In this document: positions 10,255 to 21,825 of the stretch, piece after piece
Numbering within the stretch: the first letter of the stretch is position 1
Layout: each line of letters starts with the position of its first letter
NCBI GenBank assembly: GCA_030533445.1
Contig: CM060076.1
Coordinates: forward strand, 4,096,501-4,160,500
Length of the DNA: 64,000 bases
Direction: 5' to 3'
DNA from: Cyprinodon diabolis
Lineage: Eukaryota > Chordata > Actinopteri > Cyprinodontiformes > Cyprinodontidae
Notes under the pieces: generated by a model
The model's input: only the letters and a program-made list of their open reading frames with translations
What the model was told of the DNA's origin: nothing
The model's database searches: none
Translations under genes and position numbers: made by a program

Positions 10255-10385
10255 ACGGAAGAGGATTAGGACCACTGGAGAAAAAAAAAAGTTAACTGAT
10301 TTTTAAATTTTATTTCAGTTTAACATGGGAAAAAAAGGCAGAATTCTGACTTTAATCTCAGAATTCTGAGAAAAAAGTCATTCCA
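10255..10385. repeat. Small copy of the EcoRI-minisatellite element
   Basis: The order of words is the same as in the large copy at 25350-26390: a GGATTAGGACCACTGG-type start, an A-run, AGTTAACTGA, then GCAGAATTCTGACTTTAATC and a single inverted unit. Here the 20-bp unit is present once or twice only, against about 31 units in the large copy. This small copy probably shows the state before expansion. Confidence 0.65.
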
Positions 10386-10614
10386 TGGTAATATCTTTTT
10401 GTTGTTCACCCTCCATGTAATGGATGTCCATTACTCTCTGTTGACCAATATTTCTTTACAAAGCCCTTTTTATGTAATATTCACATTAATATATCAGATG
10501 TGTTTAATGTTTATAATATATTACATATTGTGAGTTTTGTATTGAATGAATGTTAGAGCATTTTAAGAGACAATCTATTGATGAAGCTGTGAATCTCCTG
10601 TAGTTTCTGTCTGA

Positions 10615-10866
10615 ATGAAGCAGAGAGGGAGGCTGCTCTCCAACAGGTGCATCCCCCTACTGCTCCTCCTCCTCCTGCTGCTCCTCTTTACGCGCTCTGC
10701 TCTCCAGCTCCGCTCACTCCGCGCCTCAGACCCGCAGCCCCTCACATCAACTCTTGTTCCAAACTTTTCTCTTCGCTCTCAGACTGATCCAGAACAACCG
10801 CCACGCCGTTTTTACGCACAGCAGCTCCTGCAGCTGGAGCGCTTCTCTCCTCCTAATCATGGATGA
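10615..10866 (+). other. Upstream open reading frame overlapping nmbr start
   Basis: An 83-codon frame begins at ATG 10615 and ends with TGA 10864-10866, five bases past the A of the nmbr ATG, in another frame. Residues 14-25 are almost all leucine, from a CTC/CTG run, so a product would look like a signal peptide. Whether it lies in the mRNA depends on the transcription start, which cannot be read here. If included it would be expected to lower initiation at the nmbr ATG. It may equally be untranslated 5' sequence that happens to be open. Confidence 0.35.
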
Positions 10867-11286
10867 CGAGTTCCTCTCCAACCTTTCTCCGGCTCCTCCC
10901 GGAGACCCCGAGGCTTTGACCCCCAACTCCACCCTGGAGCCCGGCTGGTGGGGGTCCTCAGACGGCGGGGAGACGGCGCACTTCGTGCTGCGCTGCGTCA
11001 TGACCTCTGCCTACATCCTCATCATCACCGTGGGTCTGTTGGGCAACATCACCCTGGTGAAGATCTTTATCACCAACAGCGCCATGCGCAGCGTGCCTAA
11101 CATTTTCATCTCCAGCCTGGCTGCGGGAGATCTGCTCCTGCTGGTCACCTGTGTGCCCGTGGACGCGTTCCGGTTCTTCTCCGAGGAGTGGGTGTTTGGC
11201 GAAGCAGCCTGCAAACTCATCCCCGTTATTCAGCTCACCTCTGTCGGGGTGTCGGTCTTTACGCTCACGGCTCTCAGCGCGGACAG
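10859..11286 (+). CDS. nmbr: nmbr exon 1: neuromedin-B receptor, N-terminus to TM3
   Basis: Codes for the first 142 residues and two bases of the next codon of a rhodopsin-class receptor. The product should sit in the plasma membrane, bind neuromedin B or related bombesin-like peptides and signal through Gq. Visible features are N-glycosylation sites N8 and N23, TM1 with N63, TM2 with the LAAGD motif (D91), C118 at the top of TM3 for the conserved disulfide, and the D142-R143 of the DRY motif at the exon end. The runs IITVGLLGN and [16 protein letters not shown] match the bombesin receptor family, and the fit is better to NMBR than to GRPR or BRS3 from what I know of them. The chosen ATG gives the expected N-terminus of about 45 residues. 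An in-frame ATG at 10754 would add 35 residues that do not look like a receptor. The donor is CAG|GTGAGA. Confidence 0.92.
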
Positions 11287-11499
11287 GTGAGACCGGCCGA
11301 CCCAAGAAGCAAGTTTGTTTCTGCTGGAAATTAAACGAATAAATAAAAAACTAATAATGTTCTTAAATTTGATAAAGAAAATCATCTAAAGCCACAGTTA
11401 GTCCGAACATTTTACCCCTTATAAGTTTAACTGCAGGGCTGAAATCTTTAGGTTCTAACTGTTCACATATTTTCTAATGAAAAATGATGCAGAGGCTTC

Positions 11500-11795
11500 A
11501 CACTGCAAAAAAAATGAAATCTACTTAAGTAATTTTTGCTTAAAATAAGGGTTTTTTGCTTGAATTGAGCAGGTAAGTGAGACACTTTGCCAATAGAACA
11601 AGATCATTTATATTTAAAACAAGAAAAAACTATTGCAGTGTCCTATTTTAGGTGCATAATATCCAATTATCTTACTTTAGGAGTAAATATACTCATTCCA
11701 TTGGCAAATCCTCTTATTTACCTACTGAAATTAAGGGTAAATACACTTAATTTTAGAAATATGTTCAGAAATATGAGAGCAAGACAATAATTGCA
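11500..11795 (+). mobile_element. Short DNA element, family Z
   Basis: Begins CACACTGCAAAAA and contains GTGAGACACTTTGCCAAT and CTCTTATTTACCTACTGAAA. The same order of words is found on the minus strand at about 39655-40680, where an LTR interrupts it. No coding capacity. The exact ends and target duplication are not clear. Confidence 0.6.
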
Positions 11796-13737
11796 GCTCA
11801 AGTTTAAGTTTTGTACTTTTAATTTTAAAAACTAGAACCAGTTGTTTCCTTATTCTAAATATACAATAAAGAATATATGTATATACCGATTATGTACCCC
11901 CTTTTATCACTATTTTGCTCATATTTATAGAGCCACTGCAAAGCTTGTTGTATTTTTCTGTCAAAATATTTGGCTGCTCTTATTGGCTGAATTAGTAAAT
12001 ATGGTTTGGTGTAAAAGTCTGTTGGTGTTCGGGGTCTTTTCTCCATCTGCTTGTTAGAAAATTCCCAGTTACACTGGTGTGAAACAGTCCCGCAGCATCA
12101 TACTTCCACCACCATGCCAGACAGCTGGTATAGGGTTGAAGGTTTCCTCCTTAATCTTTTGACTTTATCTAAGCAGCTCAGTCTCATCTGACCCAAAGCT
12201 TTCTTCACGTGGATCGAACATCTTTGCAACTCCAGCTGCTTTCAAGTGTCGCTTTTGGTGCAGGGCAACCTTTCATGGACCTATCTGTGCACAATGCAGT
12301 AAAATTGGTTTCCAAATGGTGCCCCTGCAGGGTTTCAGCTCCTCTACCTTTTAGTCTCTTGCATTGTTTTCATCAGCCGACCTGCAGCCTTTTATAACTA
12401 AATTGGCTTAAACATGTCCTGAATTAGATATTTTTAAACATTGAAACCTCAAATTCTGCCTAATTTAGGGTTACTATCAAACAAAGATTGACAGAAGAGG
12501 TGCAGAATATGTTTTTTAATGTTTTAGCCTTTGCTGAACTTTAGGTTTTTATCCTCTCCTTCATATCAAATATCTTTTAGAGTTGTGTCACGAGTTCCCC
12601 AGTCCACCTGATGGACTGCTTTACTGTTCAGCCAACTATGAAGAAAAGAATGATTGCATGCAAGGTGCTATTCTATCTGAAGCAGAGGGATCAGAAACTG
12701 ATTCAGAATCAGGTCAGGCAGCAGCTGATGCATCCGCTGGTTTCCTGCAGGGGTTCCGCCTGTTTCTAAGGCTCTGGTTCTGATCCATCTCCAGCTGTGA
12801 CTTGTTCACACGTGCTGTCGTTTGTCTGCACTGTGCAGCATTCCATGTGAGCTTTGTGTGCAGCTGCAGTTACATCTGCAGTTAGAAGAATCACACCGGA
12901 CTTGCTGGATGATTTTCACAAAGCTGCTGCAGAAGTTGGAGTCAGAAGATTAGTCCTGCATCACTGCGAGGGGCGGAGGTCAAATCTGTCAATCTCTTTG
13001 ATTAAATTGCTGAATAAAACCATTTCACCTGTTCCTCTGCTCGATTTAAAGAATCTCCAAACCTTTTTCTTTATCCTGCAGTTGGAGATGCAGGGGCTGC
13101 ATATTTCATAACTTACTCTCTAAGAGCAAAGGTGCAGTTTAAAAACCTTTCGCAGTGCCGTCTCCCCTGCCTCAGCTATAGCTCCCAATCACTCCCATTG
13201 TTACTGTGAAAACTTTCTGTTCTTTCCAGTCCAGCTTTTCTCCTTCGGTTTCTTCTCTGTCTGCTGAAACTCCATCCCAGCCCATTTATCGGAGACAGAT
13301 CTGCAGCGTGTACTTTACCTGAATTAATCAGACTGGTAAATTCAATGAAAGCCTCGACTTGCTCTTTTGACATTTTAGCTTAATCTTTTTTTGAAAATGT
13401 CTTTTAGTCTGCTGCTCCCATTGTGCTAAAAATAATCAATGCTTTGCTGGTGTCTGCTTTTTAAAAAAGCTGTTATCTTGTTGGAAAAGCAAAACATCAC
13501 CGATCTGGACCTTTACCTTTTTAGCACCATCACATAGTCCCCGGCACTTTTTCAAACATCCGTTTTGTTCCCCCAACACTTTTCACTGTCCAAAAAACAA
13601 TGTTAATCTGTAGTACACAGACATTCGTCGAGCACTAGGGCTAAACGGAGAACTGCAGCTCAAACTGGAGCCCGCTTCCCTTAGTTTAGACCGCCCACAA
13701 GCTCCTGATTAGACCTCTGACTTTTCTTGTGTCATAG
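11796..13737. other. Intron 1, mostly unassigned
   Basis: About 12075-12220 contains CAGCATCATACTTCCACCACCATG and TCTCATCTGACC, shown here in part, which resemble a common non-coding fish DNA repeat. The rest has no structure that I can name. An 85-codon frame at 12854 looks like chance. Confidence 0.4.
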
Positions 13738-13746
13738 GCTGTCACT

Positions 13747-14273
13747 GCTAACTTGACTCCGCTAGATGGATTTGCTCCGCATATCCATCTGGAAACCTTC
13801 CGTTGAAGTAATTTTGGGAAGGGGCAAAAATACTGGTTAGCTGATTGGCCTATGTTGGTGATAGACGGGCCAAATAAACCAATCAGATCAACGAAGCATA
13901 TGACATACTAACAGCCAAGCTACTCTTGCCGAAACCAGTCGGAAGAAGAGCAAAAACATCTTTTCCTCTGAGAAAAGCCTCCAGAGCAGTGTTTTGCTCT
14001 TCTTTCAGTGAAGAAATACTCTGTAATTCCGATAAAACTTGCTCGATAGCCACGCTAACGCTAGTTTCATCGGCTGAAGCCGCCATGTTCTTTAGACTGA
14101 ACTGTCGCGCTTCACGTTGCGTCACACCTCAACCCGCCTCAAAGCCAACGCTGATTGGACGTTCGTTTGGTGAACCGCTCCAAATTTTCTTTAACGGAGA
14201 GTAGCCAGACTGATCTGCGAGTGAAACCTTGAAAGCTCACGAGATCAGGATGGTCTCACGAGGCTATGTTACC
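13747..14273 (-). mobile_element. Helicase-fossil element, copy 1
   Basis: Flanked by the 9-base direct repeat GCTGTCACT (13738-13746 and 14274-14282). The ends read GCTAACTTGACTCC and, on the other strand, GGTAACATAGCCTCG, so a short GSTAAC terminal match is present. A subterminal hairpin on the left pairs AGATGGAT and ATCCATCT. On the minus strand (14125-13883) lies the N-terminal piece of a RecQ-like helicase whose frame diverges from the other two copies right after the GFGKS Walker A motif. Confidence 0.75.
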
Positions 14274-14282
14274 GCTGTCACT

Positions 14283-14617
14283 CCTGAGAAGCTCACTTTA
14301 CAAATATATGATGCACCACTGAATCAGGTCTAAGATTGGATGGTCAAACCAGCTGAAGTTAGTTTATATTAAAAACACTTGCCTCGCCCGCTTCTGAAAT
14401 CAAAATTCCGTCCATGCTGTCAGAGCATTTGCTTTCTGGTCTAATATGGTTCCTTCTGGACATCTCTCCCCTGTGGTGTGCTGCAAGGTTCTGTGTTGTG
14501 GTCTCTACTGTTTCTGCAATATCCTTTCCCTCTTCAGCACAATCTACAGTTTTTCCAAAGAATTCTCAATTTCACCAACTTTATGCAGATGATGTTTGGT
14601 TGGAATACCATCTATAA
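14283..14617. other. Intron 1, unassigned
   Basis: No gene or repeat recognised. Two short overlapping open frames near 14414-14617 lack similarity. Confidence 0.4.
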
Positions 14618-14961
14618 AGGAAAAGTTAGTCAACAAGGATTAATCAATGGGTCATTATTTATACATAAAACTTATGCGTTTGCAGCAATTTAATGAATTT
14701 AGCGTTAATCAGTGAAAAAATAAAACTATAACCGATCGCGATCAATGTGTTTGGGAGCGGCCATTTTTGCCCAAATATAGTAACCCCTCCCTCCTGCCAT
14801 CTTCTGACAGTGACGTCACGGTGCGGCAAGCCTAGCGCCATTCTCCCCGCTTTACAAGCAAAATCAATGGGAACTACTAGACACATCTGCAATCAACAAC
14901 AATTATTGAAGATTTCCAGAGGACTTCACCATTGAAATTCACCAGAGCTATAGTGAAACTG

Positions 14962-15196
14962 ACAATGCCCACGTGCATGGCAGCTGGATGCTGGAATACA
15001 TCGGGTAAAGGTGAAAAAAAAAATTATTCCACCTTTCTCATTCCTGATCCTCCACGGACGGGTTCATCGTTGGATCGCCAACTTGAAGAGGGAGGATTTG
15101 TCATCGAACTTCTGGCCAGAGAAAAAACACGTAATATGTAGCCGACATTTGGAAGAAGAATGTTTTCAAGATGACTTGGATAATAGCGCGTTGTGA
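14962..15196 (+). pseudogene. Broken THAP domain (copy A)
   Basis: The first frame has MPTCMAAGCWNTSGK, the C-x4-C start of a THAP zinc finger. The second frame, one base over, has RWIANLKRED and VICSRHLEEECF, the C-x2-H end of the finger. Neither frame holds all four ligands. The same shift between frames is present in copy D, so it was there before the copies spread, or a short intron once joined them. Confidence 0.72.
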
Positions 15197-15246
15197 CAAA
15201 CACCAGATACAGCACTGGGACTTGATCAACAGCCGATACCGCACCG

Positions 15247-15272
15247 TGACGTCACAAACCAGTAGGTGGCAG
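15247..15272 (+). promoter_or_regulatory. CRE palindrome plus CTCF-consensus match (copy A)
   Basis: TGACGTCA at 15247-15254 is a perfect cAMP response element. Four bases on, CCAGTAGGTGGCAG at 15259-15272 fits the core CTCF consensus CCASYAGRKGGCRS at every position. A second TGACGTCA lies at 14811-14818 in the other subterminal region. Binding is inferred from motif only. Confidence 0.5.
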
Positions 15273-15433
15273 TAGTGTTCTTTGCCAAACATGGATGCCT
15301 CCAGTAAAACACATTCAAATGAAAATTACTCTTAATTAAAAACATCATAATTTATTGAGCAGTATGTAATGATTTCATATTTAAAGTACTTTCAGAAGTT
15401 TGTATTCTGAATGTGACCAGACTTTTCCTTTAA

Positions 15434-15930
15434 TACCTAGGAGATGCTGTGTTCAAATGTGTTCAACCTGCTCTAAAATTCCCTTACCCTGTTAATCTGT
15501 TAGGAAACTTTTCTTTGAATCATGATTTCATGTCAGGTTTCTAGTTCACTCTTGCTTTATCACCTCTGAAAATGACTTCATTGAGTCTCAATGTGTCTCC
15601 CTCTGAATTTCACCCAAAGTTTCAGGAATTCATTTTATAACATCTGGACTAAAACATTTTCACTTTTCACCTCTCTTAACAAAGACCGGTTTCAGATGGT
15701 TCTAAATGCTTTTCCTTGACTCTTTACCAGTTCCTCTGATCAACTCATGTCACTCTGAGTTCTCTTTCAGATCCTGGTTGTGGTTCAGCATATAGAATGA
15801 GTAGGATTGATTATAATTGTTTCACACTGTGAAAATCAGTTAAGTAGCTCTAATTCTGGAGTGTCATGCACATATACATGAATCTATGGATGTATGTCAC
15901 CATATCTGTTGATATAGATAAAAAAACATG
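15434..15930. other. Intron 1, unassigned
   Basis: No coding or repeat signature recognised. Confidence 0.4.
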
Positions 15931-16677
15931 TAATTGATTGATTGATTGATTGATTTTATTGATCTCACAGTGGAGAAATTTACTTAAATACATCGGCTCA
16001 AATAGTCAAAGGAGAAGAATGTGCCAAAGGAAGAAAAAGGTGCATGGGATACAGTGCAGTGCACCCACATGTGACGGCTTTGTTTTATTTATTTTTTTTA
16101 ATAGCAGGATTATTAATCAGGATTATTGCACAGGGTATTTAAATGGGTATTATATAGATGGATATTTATAAATATATATCTATTGCACTGGGTGTTGAAT
16201 ATAAATAAACTGGTTATTGAACAGGGTATCAAATAGTATTTGCAGATTATACATTGTGCAAGTTATTACCATTGTAATGTTGCATTGTAGTGTGGTTGCA
16301 GCGTAGGAGAATGACCTGCGGTAGCGCTCCTTTTTACAAAGGTTGTGTAACATTTTTTCACTAAAGGAGCTGCTCAGTTCCTCTACAGTCTGTTGCAGAG
16401 GGTAAAATGTGTTTTCCATGATGGATGTAAGCTTGGACAGCACCCTCCTCTCAGCCACTTCCTCCACTGAGTCCAGAGTGCAGCCTAGGACAGAAGGGGC
16501 CTTTCTAAGTAGTTTCTTCAGTCTCTTTCTGTCCCACTCTGCGCTGCCAGGGGCCCAGCATACAACAGCGTAGAGGAGGGCTGATGCCACCACAGAGTCA
16601 TAGAAGGTTTCAAGCAGGACTTGTCCACTCCATAGGACCTCAGCCTCCTCTGGAGGTGGAGGCAGTAATTTGGACAT
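15931..16677 (-). mobile_element. LINE 3' fragment (CR1/L2-like) with tetranucleotide tail
   Basis: Minus strand. The protein part from 16677 down to about 16270 has VLLETFYDSVVASALLYAVV and KLLRKAPSVLGCTLDSVEEV, the C-terminal region after the reverse transcriptase of a common fish LINE. It is followed by a 3' untranslated part and an (AATC)n tail, seen as repeated TGAT on the + strand at 15931-15956. The element is strongly 5'-truncated, as usual for LINEs. Confidence 0.75.
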
Positions 16678-17198
16678 TTACTGCAATCTGCCAATAAGAT
16701 TTCTTAAAGTGATAGAGGTAATTGATTGGATAAAAAGTTGTTTTTTATCTGTTGGACTTACTGTTTTTAAAAAAAACAAAATTTCAATCTGAGTGGGATT
16801 AGAGAGAAAAGACTGTGTGATGTGAGTGAAGATGGTGCTAGCCTTCCTCTGATTTCTGCAAATGTCTGTCAAAGAGGGCAGCTGGGATCACATAATGCTT
16901 TCTGTTTCATAGAATTGATTTTTTAGATCTTTATACCCTGAACGGTCTCTGAGGTCCAGTGAGTCAAGCCTGTGTTTGGACTGTGTATCACGCGAGAGGA
17001 GACTCATTGGTAGCAAAAAAAACTGTTTAAATCACATTTTTTGGACTTGCATGAATTTGCACATCGTTCACATTGTTGTAAATGCAGGGATTCAAATGTA
17101 CCCCTACATTTCCTAACTTTTAAAAGATAATTTTTTCATGTTGATTTTCTACAATTTTTAATCATTTAAAGTCCGACTTTGCGTTTTATACTGCTGTG
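16678..17198. other. Intron 1, unassigned
   Basis: AT-rich DNA without a recognised gene or repeat end. Confidence 0.4.
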
Positions 17199-17640
17199 CA
17201 TTTTCAATTCAATTCAGTTTATTTCTATAGCGCCAATTCGCAACACATGTCATCCCAAGGATCTTTACAGCTCACCAGTGAGAAGGAAAGAATAAATCAA
17301 AAAGATTCAGCAGAGTTTCATTCATATCTAAAGAACTGTTCCTGGTACTACCTGTTTGCTGTTCCAAAGATAGAACCCATCAAAACCGTGGAGGCAGAGT
17401 TCAGATTCTGCTGGCAATAAATCACTGGATAAAGCTCTCAGCTTCATTACAGAGGTGGTTGTACTCATGGTTCTCAGCTGGAGGGTGATTGGTCAGAGGG
17501 AGGGAATAAATAAAGTCAGCAAAGTAGTTTCATAACTTCACCATAAATCAGATAATATCTAAGGTAGAACTTTATGTTTCTAATGTGTTCAGAGGAAGTA
17601 AATACTCCCATGGAAACTTCTGACCTCACAGCCTGAAATC
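17199..17640 (+). repeat. Dispersed teleost repeat X, 5' part
   Basis: Starts with TTCAATTCAATTCAGTTTAT followed by a word close to TAGCGCCAATTCGCAACACA. The same start is found at 37077 and, reversed, at 36990-37030 and 62460-62512. I know this as a very common interspersed repeat of percomorph fishes. Its class is not certain. Confidence 0.6.
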
Positions 17641-17725
17641 ACTGCAGAAGAATTTCAGTCCAGAAAGTCCTGAATATGAACAAACTTTAAGAAAAAAAAA
17701 TATTGAGAAAAGTACATAGCATTAG

Positions 17726-17726
<1 letters not shown>

Positions 17727-17768
<42 letters not shown>
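17727..17768. repeat. (TA)n microsatellite
   Basis: About 20 uninterrupted TA units. Confidence 0.95.
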
Positions 17769-17770
<2 letters not shown>

Positions 17771-18290
17771 ATGATATGATTAAATTTTCTTAAAAAAAAA
17801 CAGTGGGCAAAAAGATGCACTGATATGCTCACTTAAACTTTTGGTTTTAAATTTAGAACACTTTATTTTAACCAGTTCAAAGCTTTTCACTAATAATTCT
17901 GCCATATTATGTCTTTGGGTGTCAGTATTGGATCTTTAACAAGATTCCACTAACCGAACAGGAAACAAAGCAAAAATATACAATACTAAATCAATTGTAA
18001 AATATAAAAGCCTCTTTAGGGACCCTAACCTCAGGCTACCACTGCTGGTTTTAATCTCTAAATAAAAGGTCTATTTATAAACGGTCTATTTCTCATGTGG
18101 TTCCCCATTTTCATGGAATTAAATCAGGTTATCCTGAGTTCCGTGCTCTCCTTCAGCATCATGCTTTTACCTTGAAATGCGTTTACAGATCCTGCATCCT
18201 AAGTGACACTAATATACACAGTGTTGCTTTAAGATAAATACATTAATTCCTTTTTTCAAGACTCAGCTCGGTGCTCCATTTTCTTAGTTT
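17769..18290. other. Intron 1, unassigned
   Basis: No gene or named repeat recognised. Confidence 0.4.
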
Positions 18291-18605
18291 TAGTGAGGAT
18301 GCAGGCAGCAGCCATCTGGATTCATTCAGCTGCAGCTGCATGTTTCAGGCATACCTGTGAAGACAGAGTTGTAGTAATCAGTTCTACTAAAGATGATGAG
18401 GATCAATTAGTTGTTTAAGGTCTTTCTGAAACATTACTTCTTTGATCCTGGACATGTTCTTTAGGTGATAGAATCCTGAATTTGTTCCTGTCTTTATGAG
18501 CCTCTGAAGGTTCAGGTCTGAGTCCAGATTTAGAGCCTGATTGATGGTTTCTAGCTGGATTAACTAAAGCTGTGTGCTAACTTTTGAACGTCCTTCCTTT
18601 GGTCA
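18291..18605 (+). repeat. Dispersed repeat X, middle part
   Basis: Contains GTAGTAATCAGTTCTACTAA and TTTATGAGCCTCTGAAGGTT. The second half matches 2148-2270 in the same orientation. Confidence 0.55.
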
Positions 18606-18939
18606 TAAAAATGATGAAAATTTGTTTCTGTGCAGTTCTCCTAACATCCAATCACATTTCACTGGTCTGAGGTCTCGACTTTGACTGGGCTTTTACTTTA
18701 ATTTTAAAGACAAAAAAAAAAGAATTATATTCTTGGACTCGGTAATGAGTAACTATAACGTTCTTTGGTTTTTGGCATATTTGATGCTAGTTTTTCCAGC
18801 AGGGTAGAGGGAATGTTGCTCCAAGTTAAGGCTTCACAGTGTTGCCCATTTTCTACACTGTTGTCCATCCTATAATCTTCCCAAACCATTTAGTTAAAAA
18901 TGTTCTCAGTTTGAAAATGCAATGTTAATTGTGTGGTAG
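18606..18939. other. Intron 1, unassigned
   Basis: No gene or repeat signature recognised. Confidence 0.4.
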
Positions 18940-19280
18940 AAGTATTTGGTTAGTTGTTTTCTTTTTGAAAAACCCAGTCATCACCACATACATGCTGGCC
19001 TTTGGCCATGATGGATGCCCTCTGCAACATCTCCACCTGCCATTTGATGCAGCTTCCTTGTTCCATTGAAGGAAAAAGCCTCCCAGATCTTAATATGTCC
19101 CGTGGAAAACATCACAGGTAGGATCTCTTTGGCCTGGCAGTAATGTTGGAAGCCTTCAGGATTGTCGAAATATATATATTTTTTCCAATCACCCATGTTT
19201 GGTGATCTAGTGCTAACTCCAAATGGGCAACTTTGTGCCGCTGAACGGGACAAGGTCATGGAAGACAGTTTTTTCCTCAA
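18940..19280 (-). pseudogene. Tc1/mariner-like transposase fossil
   Basis: Minus strand. IKIWEAFSFNGTRKLHQ in one frame, then MLQRASIMAKGQHVCGDDWVF after a frameshift, resemble the part of a Tc1-like transposase from the V-W-G-A-F-S motif to the second catalytic Asp region. The piece stops shortly after, before the QDN and the SPDLNPIE part. It is a short, shifted remnant without function. Confidence 0.62.
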
Positions 19281-19410
19281 TCTATAAACCCTTTTTAAAC
19301 AGTTATGGGATTTACTGTGAATTTATTTAGGGCCGATTATCATCCTGTGTCTTGAAGGTAAAGATTTTTGGGGCCTACCACTTGAAATGTTTGGTCCATA
19401 ACCCTTTTAA

Positions 19411-20050
19411 AGGAATAGTCTGGTCATATTCAGAATTCAACCTTCTGAAAGTACTTTCAATATGAATTTATTACATACTATTAAATAAATAAGTGTTTTT
19501 AATTAAGAGCAATTTTCATCTGAATGTGCTTTAGTGGAGGTATCCATGTTTGTCAAAGAACACTACTGCCACCTACTGGTTTGTGACGTCACGGTGCGGT
19601 ATCGGCTGTTGATCAAGTCCCAGTGCTGTATCTGGTGTTTGTCACAATGCGCTATTATCCAAGTCATCTTGAAAACATTCTTCTTCCAAATGTCGGCTAC
19701 ATATTACGTGTTTTTTCTCTGGCCAGAAGTTCGATGGCAAATCCTCCCTCTTCAAATTGGCGATCCAACGATGAACCCGTCCGTGGAGGATCAGGAATGA
19801 GAAAGGTGGAATAATTTTTTTTTTTCACCTTTACCCGATGTATTCCAGCATCCAGCTGCCATGCACGTGGGCAATGTCAGTTTCACTATAGCTCTGGTGA
19901 ATTTCAATGGTGAAGTCCTCTGGAAATCTTCAATAATTGTTGTTGATTGCAGATGTGTCTAGTAGTTCCCATTGATTTTGCTTGTAAAGCGGGGAGAATG
20001 GCGCTAGGCTTGCCGCACCGTGATGTCACTGCTGGAAGATGGCAGGAGGG
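19411..20050 (-). mobile_element. THAP-fossil TTAA element, copy B (truncated)
   Basis: Left end AGGAATAGTCTGGTCA preceded by TTAA (19407-19410). The element matches copy A in reverse orientation up to the GGCAGGAGGG word near 20050 and then stops, so the other end is lost. The second subterminal CRE is changed to TGATGTCA (20021-20028). The THAP fragment lies on the minus strand. Confidence 0.75.
19566..19591 (-). promoter_or_regulatory. CTCF-consensus match plus CRE (copy B)
   Basis: CTGCCACCTACTGG (19566-19579) is the reverse complement of the full CTCF core match seen in copy A. TGACGTCA follows at 19584-19591 with the same 4-base gap. Confidence 0.5.
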
Positions 20051-21007
20051 TCTTGAGGTTTAAAATCAATGGAAGTTTTGCTGTTTTTAGGAAGGCCACG
20101 GCTTTTCAACAAAACATGTAAACCACACAAATAAAAACTGGACACATAAAAACATTAGTTTCAAAACCTCTAAAAGAGCAGTTAAGAACAGGCAGATCTA
20201 GTTACATCAACCTTCACCATCTCATCCCCTTCTGCTGACCGGAGTGCTCCTCTGTCTCTGTTTAATGAATGACAGAGAAAATTTGGAATCAGATCAGCAG
20301 AGGCGGCTAATGAATCATATTATCCGACTTCACAGTGTGTAAATCACATTCACAGTGACGTGTAGGTCACTGTTGCCAGGCCCAATTATTGTAACCGACT
20401 CTGGGCCTGTTTTACTGGAGGAAAATCACTCAGGGATATATTTGGAGTTTCTGTCTTCCAAATACATCTTTAGAAGAACTCAAATAGCCTTGACTGATCT
20501 CAGATCTCTTCTTTGCATATAAATAAGTGAATATGTAAAATACCAAAGTTGAAATGTTGAAAAGACTATCATACAATAATCCTCAGATGGAAGGGAACTT
20601 ATATTACCCTTAACAAATAATCAGTTATGAGGGAAAGATCCTTCCCCCATCCTTGGTCATAAAAAAAGCCATAAAATAAAGAGACTTTTGAATTAAAAAA
20701 TAAGTACCTATAGTCAATAAAAATATAATCAGCTCTCTAATGTCTGTTTCTGTCTGTCTGCAAGAAGAAAGAAGCCCAACTAAAATGAAAAAGTAAAAAA
20801 AAGCAGAAAACAAGTCTACCATCTGTTAAACAGCAAGTATTTTTTTCATATTTGTGGCCCAGCTCTGTTTCGGATCCCTTAGGATCACTCTGGTGCTCCA
20901 GCTATAAATTCAAAATAGATTATACCAAAAACCAATCAAAGTTATCAGACAAGTATATTTATATAAATTCCAATAACAAAAAAAAACAAAAACATAAACA
21001 TTATAGA
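20051..21007. other. Intron 1, unassigned
   Basis: No gene or named repeat recognised. Confidence 0.4.
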
Positions 21008-21012
21008 AACAC

Positions 21013-21820
21013 TGTCATGATTTTACAAAGTTCAGACCCAAATGCAGAAAAACCGAACAGAGAGACCAGGGAAAAGGTTTAATGGGTTTTATTGAAGAAG
21101 TTTAGTAGAGGGAGAAGTGTTGCTCTGAACACTGCTCATCCGGAACTGCAAAGTGAGGGGAAGACACAGCGGTTAGTTCAGGCTCAGTGGGGAATTTGAC
21201 TTGTGAACCTTGAGAAGAGGATTTGGTTGCCAGATCACGTTTCCAGAGAAGTTGTTGAATCCTTGACTCCTGTCTGTGTGCCGTGGTTCCAGTGTTTGTC
21301 TGATTCGGTGGAGGGCGGAACAGGGTTTACCCAGAATGCGGTTGTTAGTTGGTGAATGGAGAAACTGACTGCCACTCAGATTTCCTGCGGTACTTGAACG
21401 GGTTGTAGTGGAGAATAATCCCCTTCTCAGTGAGAAGCTCACATGATCTCTTAGGGAAAGTGGATCCAAACTTGTTTGAACCCCAGCTCAGTTTGAAGCT
21501 CAGTTGATCCTTCCAGGGAGAGAAGGTCAGAGAAATCCTGTTTGCAGGATGACTTCCTGCCAAGAGGCAAAGACAAAAACAAAGTTAAACTCAGGTTGAC
21601 AAAAACTCAGTTTGTCTCAGCAAAACTCAGCTTGGCTAGAGTACCCAAAACTGGCAAACACTCTGGCGTCGAGGTAGTGGCAGTCAGCAGCTTAAGAACA
21701 CTCCGTTTAACGAGGAAACCATCAGCAGGTGTGTGAGGAGGCGGACCAGAACCAGGCGCCTCCTGGTGGATGAAGGGAGACAAACACAGAAACACAAACA
21801 CAAAGACAGGAGTCCTGACA
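21013..21820 (-). mobile_element. Solo LTR, family B
   Basis: TGTCATGATTTTACAAAG...AGGAGTCCTGACA, 808 bp, with the 5-bp target duplication AACAC at 21008-21012 and 21821-21825. In element sense (minus) an AATAAA lies near 21093. The same family is found at 3980, 32941 and 39704. No internal region is present, so this is a solo LTR left by LTR-LTR recombination. Confidence 0.88.
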
Positions 21821-21825
21821 AACAC

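Larger units (their letters stand above)
14618..15429 (+). mobile_element. THAP-fossil TTAA element, copy A
   Basis: The left end AGGAAAAGTTAGTCA is preceded by ATAA, and the right end TGACCAGACTTTTCCT is followed by TTAA, so terminal inverted repeats of about 15 bases sit in a TTAA-type target. The inside carries a THAP-type zinc finger start on the + strand in two frames (see 14962-15196) and subterminal inverted copies of TGACGTCACGGTGCGG. There is no transposase catalytic region. THAP plus TTAA targets fits the Kolobok superfamily. P elements also have THAP but make 8-bp duplications. Confidence 0.78.

Noticed and set aside
10754..10858. In-frame upstream start for nmbr adding 35 residues
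   Set aside because: The added part has no receptor similarity. The downstream ATG gives the expected N-terminal length with glycosylation sites.
14618..15429. Host THAP gene
   Set aside because: Four copies with terminal inverted repeats and TTAA flanks, and a shared broken frame, show a transposon and not a gene.
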